From JAJYTL01 sp046705265 (GTDB taxonomy: Bacteria; Pseudomonadota; Alphaproteobacteria; Ferrovibrionales; Ferrovibrionaceae): a DNA stretch of 40,157 nt. The position numbers and the translations under genes are program-made. The stretch covers positions 1 through 40,157 of the forward strand of contig JBJKQL010000121.1 in the NCBI GenBank assembly GCA_046705265.1, written 5' to 3'. The notes beneath the pieces are model-generated. The model saw nothing but the letters and a program-made list of their open reading frames with translations, was not told the DNA's origin and ran no database searches. Positions 34,464 through 40,157 of this stretch are shown here, piece after piece. The stretch's first letter is position 1. Each line of letters begins with the position of its first letter.

Positions 34464-35681
34464 TCAGCGAACGTAAATCCTGACTTCGTCGCTCGGCACG
34501 GCCCGGCTGGTAGTCGCTGAAAGCGTCATGCGGTCAGCCGGAAGCCCCATTGCGATCAGGCTGCGGAAAACCTTGTCGACACTGGCCCGGGCGCGGCTTT
34601 GATGCATGGCGATCTGAGCTGCCGATCCGCGCCCCATCGCCACCGCCACAAGGTCGAATTTTGCTTGGGGCCGGCGTTTCAGCGCCTCATTCATCACGTT
34701 ATAGAGCTGGTGCTGATAACGAACGGCCGGGCGATTGAAGTGAATGATCATAAGCGGCTGGCGACCGGCGAGGCTGGGCGAACTCGGCAGGCCATAGGAC
34801 GTCGCCGCCACGGGTGATACCCCGATCTGCGACGCGCTTGCGCCATAGAGCTGGCCGTTCCTGATCGCGGTCGAGAGATGCGCCAAATTGACGCGCTCAG
34901 CCCCGACATAGGCAGACTGACGGCTTATTAGAGTATTCACGTCTTGCATCAAGCGATTAATGCCGATTTGCGTCTCCTCGGTCGCGTCGTGAAGTTCGAC
35001 AAGACGCCGGTGATCGAGATCGACGGCACCAGAAACGCCAAAGGCGCTCCGCACCGCATGCAAGATATAAGAAGCGTTGGAAGACGTGCCGGCGACCTCG
35101 TTGCCGAGGCTGCTGACGCTTGCGGTGTCGCCGGCCAGCCGGTTAAGAGCAGCTTGCGCCTCGTTCCACTGATGCTCCACGATCGGATTGCCGGGCGTGG
35201 TGCCGATCTGAAGCCGGGCATCGATGGCCGCGACGAGGCCATGGTACAGCTCGGTATCCCGGACCACGCGCTGACGGAGCGTTTGGAACCGCGCAGCCTG
35301 GCCTGAGAGATCCTGGCGCAGCTTCAACAACTCGCGCTGCAACGCCGCCACCCGGTGGCCTACGGCCGTACCGGTCGAATCGCCGTTGATGGTAATCGCG
35401 CCGCCGCCGATCACGAGCGGCGAAGCGGCGAGGGCCGAGGCGGTGCTGAATTGCGGCGCCTCCGGCATCGGCGGCTCGCCTGCCGGCGACGGCGCCGGCC
35501 CCTGTTGGGCATTCGCTTGAACCGTCGGCTGTGCCTTCGGCGACTGCGTCGCAGGTGTCAGCTCGGAACTCTTTTGTGTTTGAAAGCCCAAGGCCGGCCA
35601 GAGCGTATTTTCGGTATAGGAACAGCCACCAAGAGCCAGGGCCGACGCAAGCAAAACGGCGACAGAAACACGACAAGCCAT
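34464..35681 (-). CDS. Lipoprotein with OmpA-like C-terminal domain
   Basis: The product has 405 residues from the ATG at 35681 (AAGGG upstream). The signal ends in a lipobox LGGC with Cys20 as the lipidated residue. A Pro/Gln/Ala-rich linker (about 40-85) leads to helical, coiled-coil-prone sequence (about 105-250). The last 90 residues (VRYQHQLYNVMNEALKRRPQ ... FDLVAVAMGRG ... SRARASVDKVFRSLIAMGLP ... VRIYVR) resemble a degenerate OmpA/peptidoglycan-binding fold; the usual TDxxG signature is not clear. Likely an envelope anchor or spacer. It is divergent from the Kdo hydroxylase gene. Confidence 0.75.
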   Translation of the reverse strand: MACRVSVAVLLASALALGGCSYTENTLWPALGFQTQKSSELTPATQSPKAQPTVQANAQQGPAPSPAGEPPMPEAPQFSTASALAASPLVIGGGAITINGDSTGTAVGHRVAALQRELLKLRQDLSGQAARFQTLRQRVVRDTELYHGLVAAIDARLQIGTTPGNPIVEHQWNEAQAALNRLAGDTASVSSLGNEVAGTSSNASYILHAVRSAFGVSGAVDLDHRRLVELHDATEETQIGINRLMQDVNTLISRQSAYVGAERVNLAHLSTAIRNGQLYGASASQIGVSPVAATSYGLPSSPSLAGRQPLMIIHFNRPAVRYQHQLYNVMNEALKRRPQAKFDLVAVAMGRGSAAQIAMHQSRARASVDKVFRSLIAMGLPADRMTLSATTSRAVPSDEVRIYVR

Positions 35682-35918
35682 ACCGGCGCCCTTGGTTTTA
35701 TGATTATGAGCGGCGGTTGCCGATACGGAGTAGCGCCCCCCTGGCAACAAACACCGGCCCCCCAGACTAGTCAACGGACGGGCGCAATCTTAGCCAAAGT
35801 CGAATAGGCGAACAAGGAGCTTTTGCCCGCGCGGCAGGCGCGATTGCTCGCTCCTGACGCTGTGGATATGATGGGATTGTTGGGGGATGCTCGAGCGCAA
35901 AGCTTGGGAGGTTCGCCA

Positions 35919-36872
35919 ATGCGGGTCGTGCGAGAGATCAAGATCGAATCGTGGTCCGGCCCCTATACTGCAGCGTGCATGGAGACCGCCACTCCGTCCC
36001 TGGAAGATGGCCTCATCCTATTTGCGCCGCATCTCGGATTTGCGGTGGAACCGCCGGAACAGCGCTTTTTCGATCCGGCGATAGCCGATGGCAAGGCGAA
36101 AAACATCAGCTATGATCCGGAAACTGGCGCCTGCCATGGCGTCCGGCTCAAGGGCAGCGACCTCGTCAACTTCAGCCAGATGATCGCCCGTTTTTCCGCC
36201 GGCACGGAGCAGCTTGTCCGGGATCTTTTGCCGCGCTATGCCGCCGACTTGATCCGGGCCCGGACGAGCTTCCGGCCGGCCGCCATCGGCCACCGCCGCA
36301 TCTCCTCCCGTAAGGACGACCGGTGGCTGCATGTGGATGCCTTTCCTTCACGTCCGACCGGGGGGCTCCGTATTCTCCGCGTGTTTTCGAACGTCAATCC
36401 GGCCGGCCAGGCGCGCATCTGGCAGGTGGGGGAGTCGTTCGAGAATTTCGCTCGCCGCTTTTTGCCAAAGATCAAACTGCGGAGTGCCGCCTCGGCTTGG
36501 CTTCTACGGCGGCTCGGCAGCATCAAAGGAGACCGCAGCCCCTACGACCGCTACATGCTTGCTCTTCATGATGGCGCCAAGGCGGACCGCCTGTATCAGG
36601 CCGAAGCCCCGCGCGCCGAGATCGTATTCCCGGCTGGGGCGACCTGGATCGTGTTTTCCGATCAGGTGCTGCACGCGGCGCTCGATGGCCAGCACCTTCT
36701 TGAGCAGACCTTTCATCTGCCGGTTGCAGCCATGGCACATGAACAAAAATCGCCGCTCCGGGTGCTGGAGCGGCTGACCCGCCGCCGCCTCGCGCCGGCA
36801 CCGCCAGACTTGCCATTAAAGCCTGTTTTCAGTAGTGTCCGCCAGCCGCGGGGGACGGCGACTTCTCCCTAG
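35919..36872 (+). CDS. kdoO: Kdo 3-hydroxylase (Fe(II)/2-oxoglutarate dioxygenase)
   Basis: The product has 317 residues. It hydroxylates Kdo in the lipopolysaccharide inner core. Seen: the iron facial triad His138-x-Asp140 in LHVDAFPSRPTGG and His252 in FSDQVLHAALDGQ; RILRVFSNVNPAGQARIWQV precedes the second half as in known KdoO proteins from Burkholderia and Yersinia. The ATG at 35919 follows GGGAGG with a 7-nt spacer and is preferred over upstream in-frame starts. It implies a Gram-negative outer membrane with Kdo. It ends 12 bp before tRNA-Arg. Confidence 0.85.
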   Translation: MRVVREIKIESWSGPYTAACMETATPSLEDGLILFAPHLGFAVEPPEQRFFDPAIADGKAKNISYDPETGACHGVRLKGSDLVNFSQMIARFSAGTEQLVRDLLPRYAADLIRARTSFRPAAIGHRRISSRKDDRWLHVDAFPSRPTGGLRILRVFSNVNPAGQARIWQVGESFENFARRFLPKIKLRSAASAWLLRRLGSIKGDRSPYDRYMLALHDGAKADRLYQAEAPRAEIVFPAGATWIVFSDQVLHAALDGQHLLEQTFHLPVAAMAHEQKSPLRVLERLTRRRLAPAPPDLPLKPVFSSVRQPRGTATSP

Positions 36873-36884
36873 GCTGTCGCGTGA

Positions 36885-36961
36885 GCGCCGTTAGCTCAGC
36901 TGGATAGAGCACCAGACTACGAATCTGGGGGTCGGGAGTTCGAATCTTCCACGGCGCGCCA
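36885..36961 (+). tRNA. tRNA-Arg (anticodon ACG)
   Basis: Full cloverleaf: acceptor GCGCCGT/ACGGCGC, D arm GCTC/GAGC, anticodon stem CCAGA/TCTGG with loop CTACGAA (anticodon ACG, reading CGN after inosine formation), T arm GGGAG-TTCGAAT-CTTCC. CCA is encoded at 36959-36961. tRNA-Arg genes are common integration sites, and the gene content changes to unrecognised small genes right after it. Confidence 0.95.
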
Positions 36962-36976
36962 ACTACTTAGCCAAAC

Positions 36977-36985
36977 TTATCCACA
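36977..36985 (+). other. Perfect DnaA box
   Basis: TTATCCACA matches the DnaA consensus exactly and lies 16 bp after tRNA-Arg. Only one perfect box is seen, so this is not a recognisable origin, but it could modulate element replication or be chance. Confidence 0.4.
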
Positions 36986-37000
36986 GCCAAAATTCACCAT

Positions 37001-37019
37001 AGGTAACGCTACAGGTAAC
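37001..37019 (+). repeat. Two AGGTAAC direct repeats
   Basis: AGGTAAC occurs at 37001-37007 and 37013-37019, a 12-bp period, 40-58 bp after tRNA-Arg. Short arm-type sites of a tyrosine recombinase would be found at such a place, but two 7-bp copies are weak evidence. Confidence 0.3.
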
Positions 37020-37090
37020 ACGGTCGAGCGGGAACGGCCCCGCCCCGGCTTGTTGCCGCCCCGCTTGACTCCATCGCCGCCCGAGGGCAG

Positions 37091-37280
37091 GCTGGTCGTG
37101 GTGCTCAAAACACCTACGGCGGAAGCCGCCCCCGATAGCTGGCGGTTTAATCATGCCCGCATGCCCCTGGCCGGGGATGGGCGAATAAAAGAGCCGCAAG
37201 GCGAATAACCCCGCAGGTCCGTACCTGTTTTGAGTCCCCGGCTGCCAGTGCCGCCCACTGGCGTTAAAGCTAGGGGCTTT
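37091..37280 (+). ncRNA. Hairpin-rich leader, candidate phage regulatory RNA
   Basis: Six consecutive small hairpins: GGTG/CACC (37100-37114), GGCGG/CCGCC (37118-37130), CCCC/GGGG (37164-37176), CAGGT/ACCTG (37214-37227), GCCAGTG/CACTGGC (37244-37262) and AAAGC/GCTTT (37266-37280). The loop of the last carries AGGGG, the likely SD of the gene at 37285. GCGAATAA is repeated at 37181 and 37201. Position and form recall the C4-type antisense leaders of phages, but I cannot confirm that. An unbroken frame ending at TAA 37206 (reading VVVLKTPTAEAAPDSWR) lacks a start with an SD. Confidence 0.4.
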
Positions 37281-37284
37281 CATC

Positions 37285-37506
37285 ATGGAAAATCTCGACA
37301 AAGCGGTGCTGCGCTCGAAAGCAGGTGTCTCCGTTGTTTCCCTCGGCGCCAACAGGTTTAAGGTGATCTGGCGATTCCGCGAGCATCCAAGGACAGAAGA
37401 AAGCGCGCCGATGTCCCGCGACGACGCACTTAAAATGTACGAATCAAGTGTTCAACTCAGAATGAAGCACGGCTACTTCATTTGCGGCAATGCCGGCACG
37501 CATTAG
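37285..37506 (+). CDS. Small unrecognised protein
   Basis: The product has 73 residues (MENLDKAVLRSKAGVSVVSL ... KVIWRFREHPRTEESAPMSR ... GYFICGNAGTH). Basic and mixed alpha/beta by eye, with one Cys and no signal peptide. I do not recognise a family. The gene is supported by an AGGGG ribosome site 9 nt before the ATG, by a hairpin-rich leader, and by an intrinsic terminator 29 bp after its stop, so it forms a self-contained plus-strand transcript in the putative element. Confidence 0.6.
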   Translation: MENLDKAVLRSKAGVSVVSLGANRFKVIWRFREHPRTEESAPMSRDDALKMYESSVQLRMKHGYFICGNAGTH

Positions 37507-37534
37507 ATTTGCAGCCTAGATCACGCTGCCCTCG

Positions 37535-37560
37535 GCCCGGCCCAGCGCCGGGCTTTTCTT
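37535..37560 (+). terminator. Intrinsic terminator of the 73-residue gene
   Basis: GCCCGGC (37535-37541) pairs perfectly with GCCGGGC (37547-37553), 5-nt loop, then TTTTCTT. Correct orientation for the plus-strand gene ending at 37506. Confidence 0.8.
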
Positions 37561-37744
37561 CGGCTCCGCCCGTCTCTTCGCTTGCCAGCGCCGGATTCTT
37601 TTCGCCAGCGCCAAGAGATCAGGAAGCCCGATCCCGGCCCGATCAGAGCGCCGGAGAAGCACTATAGGAATCGAGGAAATCGTGCCTCGACGATGGTGGC
37701 CGGGACGGTTGGATGTCTTAAAAAGATAGCCGATTGCTAATACC
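37561..37744. other. Spacer between convergent transcripts
   Basis: No gene recognised between the two terminators of the convergent plus- and minus-strand units. Confidence 0.4.
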
Positions 37745-37787
37745 AAAGAAAAGGGGGCGGCGGCCCCGTACCGCTGCCCCCTCTTTT
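37745..37787 (-). terminator. Intrinsic terminator of the 338-residue gene
   Basis: On the minus strand, GGGGGCAGCGG pairs with CCGCCGCCCCC (37771-37781 with 37753-37763, one A-C mismatch) and is followed by TTTTCTTTGG. It lies 41-77 bp after the stop of the minus-strand gene. The A-rich and T-rich flanks could also make it work on the plus strand. Confidence 0.75.
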
Positions 37788-37821
37788 CGGCGGCCAGATA
37801 AGGGGAACCGCCGAAACTCAA

Positions 37822-38838
37822 TTAGTGAAACAGGTTCTTCACGTCGGCTGTCGAAGATTTCAACAGTTCGTCCGCTTCAGCGTTCGCGCCGTTCTCAAGC
37901 ATCTGCGCGATTCTCTGAGCCCTGAGGCTGGATTCCATCGTGCAGCTTGATCCGAGAATCCGTTCCTTTATCGCCGCCAGCGAGTTGCCGGCCTTCGCGA
38001 CAGCGGCTTGCGCTCCCGTCGGAGGCGCGGCGTTGCGGCGGCCGAAAGCCCCGGCCCGAGACAGGATGCTGGTCACGTTTGTTTGCGGTGGCGACATAGT
38101 GAAATCTTCCAGTCCTCGACCCTTCGCCGGCGGCCGGTAGGACTTCTTGGCCTTCTCGGCCTCGGCCTCTTTGCGATCACGCGCCTCTTGCTCCTTAGCC
38201 TCGGAGTCCTCGTCCTTGCCCTCCATCCGGCGCTTCAGCTTTTTGTACTCGCTGCGGATTTCCTCGGCCGCATCGTCAAACTCTTTCCCTGAGTCCTCGT
38301 CATCCTGAGTCGAGGCGATGGCCTTGCCCATGGCGGCTTTGTAGAATTTGATTCGGGCGGCCGCCTTGCCGGCATGATGCCGCATATCTTCAGCGACGTC
38401 TTCAAGATCGTCTTCGTCTTCGGCGTCCTTGGCCCGCTCTTTTGTTTCGTCGAAGTCGTCGAGAATGCTGGCGAGTTGCCGCAAAGCATGGCGGGCATCT
38501 TTCAAGTGCTTCTTCACTTTGTCGCCGTGATCGTCGTCTGACTTGCTGACAAGATCGAAAATTGTCCCGGCGACGACCCGCAAATCGGCCTTCAGCTCTG
38601 TCAGGTCGTTGTCGATCGCTTCCGCCATGCCTGAATAAAGCCTTTGCGGAGCGCGTTGCGGTGCAGGCGATGCGTAGTCTCTGACGATTCTGGCAGCGCC
38701 TCGGCCGCTGGACTCCTGTACCGGGCCAACGGGACCGATATCGGCGAGATCGAGTGGGCGGTAATTCGCCGTCGAACGCGATCGCTCAAGGATGTCTTCG
38801 AGATTCTGAATAGAGTCGGAGAGTCGTTTCGGCGTCAT
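37822..38838 (-). CDS. Highly charged helical protein, unrecognised
   Basis: The product has 338 residues; GAGG lies about 8 nt before the ATG. The first 70 residues are variable with Pro/Gly-rich turns (DIGPVGPVQESSGRG). Residues about 75-225 are a long, strongly charged helical stretch rich in Asp, Glu and Lys (DDFDETKERAKDAEDEDDLE), probably coiled coil. A linker with ARDRKEAEAEKAKKSYRPPA follows, then an Ala-rich C-terminal domain ending TADVKNLFH. No signal peptide or membrane span. It could be a structural or scaffold-like phage protein, but I do not recognise it. Own terminators on both sides suggest a separate transcript. Confidence 0.65.
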   Translation of the reverse strand: MTPKRLSDSIQNLEDILERSRSTANYRPLDLADIGPVGPVQESSGRGAARIVRDYASPAPQRAPQRLYSGMAEAIDNDLTELKADLRVVAGTIFDLVSKSDDDHGDKVKKHLKDARHALRQLASILDDFDETKERAKDAEDEDDLEDVAEDMRHHAGKAAARIKFYKAAMGKAIASTQDDEDSGKEFDDAAEEIRSEYKKLKRRMEGKDEDSEAKEQEARDRKEAEAEKAKKSYRPPAKGRGLEDFTMSPPQTNVTSILSRAGAFGRRNAAPPTGAQAAVAKAGNSLAAIKERILGSSCTMESSLRAQRIAQMLENGANAEADELLKSSTADVKNLFH

Positions 38839-38945
38839 TGTGTAAATCCTCTAGTTGGTTTGCAGCCGGGTGGCTGACTTCACTTTGACGAGTTGTATTA
38901 TCGCGCCTGGACCTAAAAAACGTCTGATGCGCTTTCTCCGGACAT

Positions 38946-38970
38946 AAAAAAAGCCCTGTAAACAGGGCCT
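38946..38970 (-). terminator. Intrinsic terminator of the small-gene operon
   Basis: Minus strand: GCCCTG-TTTA-CAGGGC (38968-38953) followed by seven T residues (38952-38946). It is a textbook terminator 26 bp after the stop of the last overlapping gene. Confidence 0.9.
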
Positions 38971-38995
38971 AACTGAATGCTCAAAGAGCGGCGCG

Positions 38996-39304
38996 TCACC
39001 AATCGGAATCGTCTTCGTCGCGGCCCTCGGCCTCGATATCCTTCAATGCTTGCGTCAGCGCAGCGGGATCGACGTCCTCATCGGGATCAACCGCGATTCC
39101 GAGTCGCGCCAGCCGCTTGGCCGCGAACGCCACCGCGGCTTTGCGTTTCCGTTCCGCTAGTTTCCGTTGCCGCTTCTCAAGCCTAGCCGCGTCCATGGCC
39201 GCCCGGTTCTTTTCCCGCCAGCGGCGTTGGCCTTCCTTTTTGCGTTCCGCCCTCGTTTCTGGCGACATCGCGGCGTACTCGGCGGCGTTTAAACGCTCAG
39301 CCAT
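38996..39304 (-). CDS. Basic coiled-coil small protein, unrecognised
   Basis: The product has 102 residues from the ATG at 39304, supported by GGGGGAGA 3-10 nt upstream; a longer frame to 39352 exists. Residues about 12-60 are very basic (RAERKKEGQRRWREKNRAAM, RKLAERKRKAAVAFAAKRLA), and the C-terminus is acidic (DPDEDVDPAALTQ, GRDEDDSDW). The start overlaps the preceding gene by 8 bp as ATGGCTGA. A basic stretch of this kind could bind nucleic acid; family unknown. It is last in the minus-strand gene set. Confidence 0.65.
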   Translation of the reverse strand: MAERLNAAEYAAMSPETRAERKKEGQRRWREKNRAAMDAARLEKRQRKLAERKRKAAVAFAAKRLARLGIAVDPDEDVDPAALTQALKDIEAEGRDEDDSDW

Positions 39305-39554
39305 GATCTCCCCCGGTAATCTCGGCAGAGAGTTGGGCCAAGAGTCGGTCACCTTCGTCGATGTGAGCCCTAAGCGCCTTGGCCTTCTCGCCCTTGGCGC
39401 GGGAAAGCTCGATCAGGTCCCGGATTTGGGTCGCCTTGATATTCAATCGCTCCAAGTGCAAAAGAATCTCTGTTTGCCACGCCAGCACGGGCGGTTGCTT
39501 CGGCTTCCGTGGCCGCCTCGGCTTAGGTTTCGGTGCGGTCTTCGTCTTCGTCAT
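39297..39554 (-). CDS. Small Lys/Pro-rich helical protein, unrecognised
   Basis: The product has 85 residues. An N-terminal basic tail (TKTKTAPKPKPRRPRKPKQ) is followed by a helical hairpin (ILLHLERLNIKATQIRDLIE, LRAHIDEGDRLLAQLSAEI). The ATG lies inside the previous gene (32-bp overlap). The next gene begins 8 bp before its stop. The basic tail suggests nucleic-acid or capsid binding, which is inference. Confidence 0.6.
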   Translation of the reverse strand: MTKTKTAPKPKPRRPRKPKQPPVLAWQTEILLHLERLNIKATQIRDLIELSRAKGEKAKALRAHIDEGDRLLAQLSAEITGGDHG

Positions 39555-39702
39555 CGTAAAATTCTTCCGGCACCTGATCCTTCCACCGCGCCAGCCGTCT
39601 TTCGAGATCCTTCAAATTCGTTCGCCGTGTCGAGCTGATCGGGTCGGTGTCGGCTTTAGGGCGCCCGGAAACCATGGCGGCACCACACTCCCGCTCAGCC
39701 AT
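39523..39702 (-). CDS. Very small charged protein, unrecognised
   Basis: The product has 59 residues from the ATG at 39702 (MAERECGAAMVSGRPKADTD ... LERRLARWKDQVPEEFYDDE). The start overlaps the upstream stop as ATGGCTGA, the same 8-nt junction seen at 39297-39304. N-terminal half with Gly/Pro turns, C-terminal amphipathic helix and an acidic tail. Real coding is supported mainly by this coupling. No family recognised. Confidence 0.55.
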   Translation of the reverse strand: MAERECGAAMVSGRPKADTDPISSTRRTNLKDLERRLARWKDQVPEEFYDDEDEDRTET

Positions 39703-40066
39703 CGGCAGCCGCCTCATCGGAGTCGCGAACCTCGGGATCAACCGCCTCGACGCCGGCCAGCCGGTCAGAGATCGCGCGAAGATGGGCCAAGTCCGAAAGG
39801 GACTCCTCGTCGAACTCGGGGAGTGCGGTCATCAAACGCTTAGCCTCGGCTTGTGCCGCCTCGATGGTGATCTCGTTGTGCCGAAGCGCTTTCGCCACTT
39901 CGCCAAGCCGATCGCCATCCGCCTGCATCGCCATGACCGCGGCGTGCTCCGCGTCCGACATCCTCATGAGCCGAGGCGCCACGCAGCGCATAAACTGAAA
40001 AAAATGCACCTGGTGGAGATTGTCGATCTCGGTGGCGACACGCTCACGGTTCTGCAACGCGGTCAT
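39695..40066 (-). CDS. Helical small protein, unrecognised
   Basis: The product has 123 residues (NLHQVHFFQFMRCVAPRLMR, then MSDAEHAAVMAMQADGDRLG and ITIEAAQAEAKRLMTALPEF). Predominantly helical with regular heptad-like spacing and an acidic C-terminus. Its ATG overlaps the stop of the gene to its right (ATGA at 40063-40066), so it is translated from the same message. It resembles in style the small accessory proteins of phage morphogenesis or packaging regions, but no specific match is visible. Confidence 0.65.
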   Translation of the reverse strand: MTALQNRERVATEIDNLHQVHFFQFMRCVAPRLMRMSDAEHAAVMAMQADGDRLGEVAKALRHNEITIEAAQAEAKRLMTALPEFDEESLSDLAHLRAISDRLAGVEAVDPEVRDSDEAAADG

Positions 40067-40157
40067 TTATATAACCGACTCAGCTCGGCCACAGCCCTTT
40101 CGGCCACCGGGTCTCTCGGTGGCCTCGGTGCCTCGGGTTCCGGTTCTAACTTTAGGA
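40063..40157 (-). CDS. C-terminal end of an unrecognised gene, cut by the window edge
   Basis: The minus-strand frame ending at TGA (40065-40063) is open to the edge for 30 residues (LKLEPEPEAPRPPRDPVAER followed by AVAELSRLYK). The Glu/Pro/Arg-rich stretch looks like a flexible tail. The ATGA overlap with the next gene supports it being real. Its identity lies outside the window. Confidence 0.5.
   Translation of the reverse strand, partial: LKLEPEPEAPRPPRDPVAERAVAELSRLYK

Noticed and set aside
37055..37208. Open frame reading GRLVVVLKTPTAEAAPDSWR and onward before the 73-residue gene
   Set aside because: No start codon with an SD, and the stretch is dominated by hairpins; I treat it as structured leader, while noting that a phage protein fragment is possible.

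Overview
The window looks like a GC-rich alphaproteobacterial chromosome, probably Rhizobiales or Rhodospirillales. The evidence is the mix of families: an IalB-type protein beside rlmN and argG, a yggT-DUF167-folD cluster, a Kdo hydroxylase, an AcnA-type aconitase with trans-aconitate methyltransferase, and a LigE-like glutathione transferase. No single marker fixes the genus.

The layout is a chromosomal core (about 5.0-36.96 kb) with mobile DNA at both ends. The left end (1-4.9 kb) holds the tail of an IS3-family transposase, a DUF3800 gene broken by an in-frame stop, an unrecognised protein built from about nine helical-hairpin repeats behind a hairpin-rich leader, an array of 10-bp sites, a 17-bp palindrome, a small helix-turn-helix protein, and an intact tyrosine recombinase followed by a palindromic site that may be its attachment region.

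The core has these blocks. (1) 5-8.9 kb: patatin-like hydrolase, creatininase, tRNA-Ala(CGC), yggT, DUF167 and folD. (2) 9-14 kb, minus strand: a trmH-like methyltransferase, ialB-like gene, rlmN, an MFS transporter and argG. (3) 14.1-18.4 kb: a quinone-oxidoreductase-like protein, an SDR dehydrogenase, phhB, an O-methyltransferase, a candidate structured RNA ending in a strong terminator, and a glutathione transferase. (4) 18.5-23.1 kb: a four-gene operon for a Gld-like ABC exporter (ATPase, permease, large membrane-anchored auxiliary protein, DUF4340 protein). (5) 23.2-36.9 kb: htpG, a DUF1223 protein, acnA, a TVP38-family membrane protein overlapped by a flavoprotein disulfide reductase, an orphan histidine kinase overlapped by tam, a P1-family peptidase, an OmpA-like lipoprotein, and a Kdo 3-hydroxylase.

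The right end starts at tRNA-Arg(ACG). Beyond it are a perfect DnaA box, a run of six small hairpins leading into a short gene, and a minus-strand set of tightly overlapping small genes for charged, unrecognised proteins that runs off the window. This looks like one end of a prophage or island inserted at the tRNA, but no integrase is visible there.

The strongest candidates for undescribed biology are the repeat protein with its attenuator-like leader, the structured RNA near 17.3 kb, and the hairpin-rich leader plus overlapping gene set beside tRNA-Arg.
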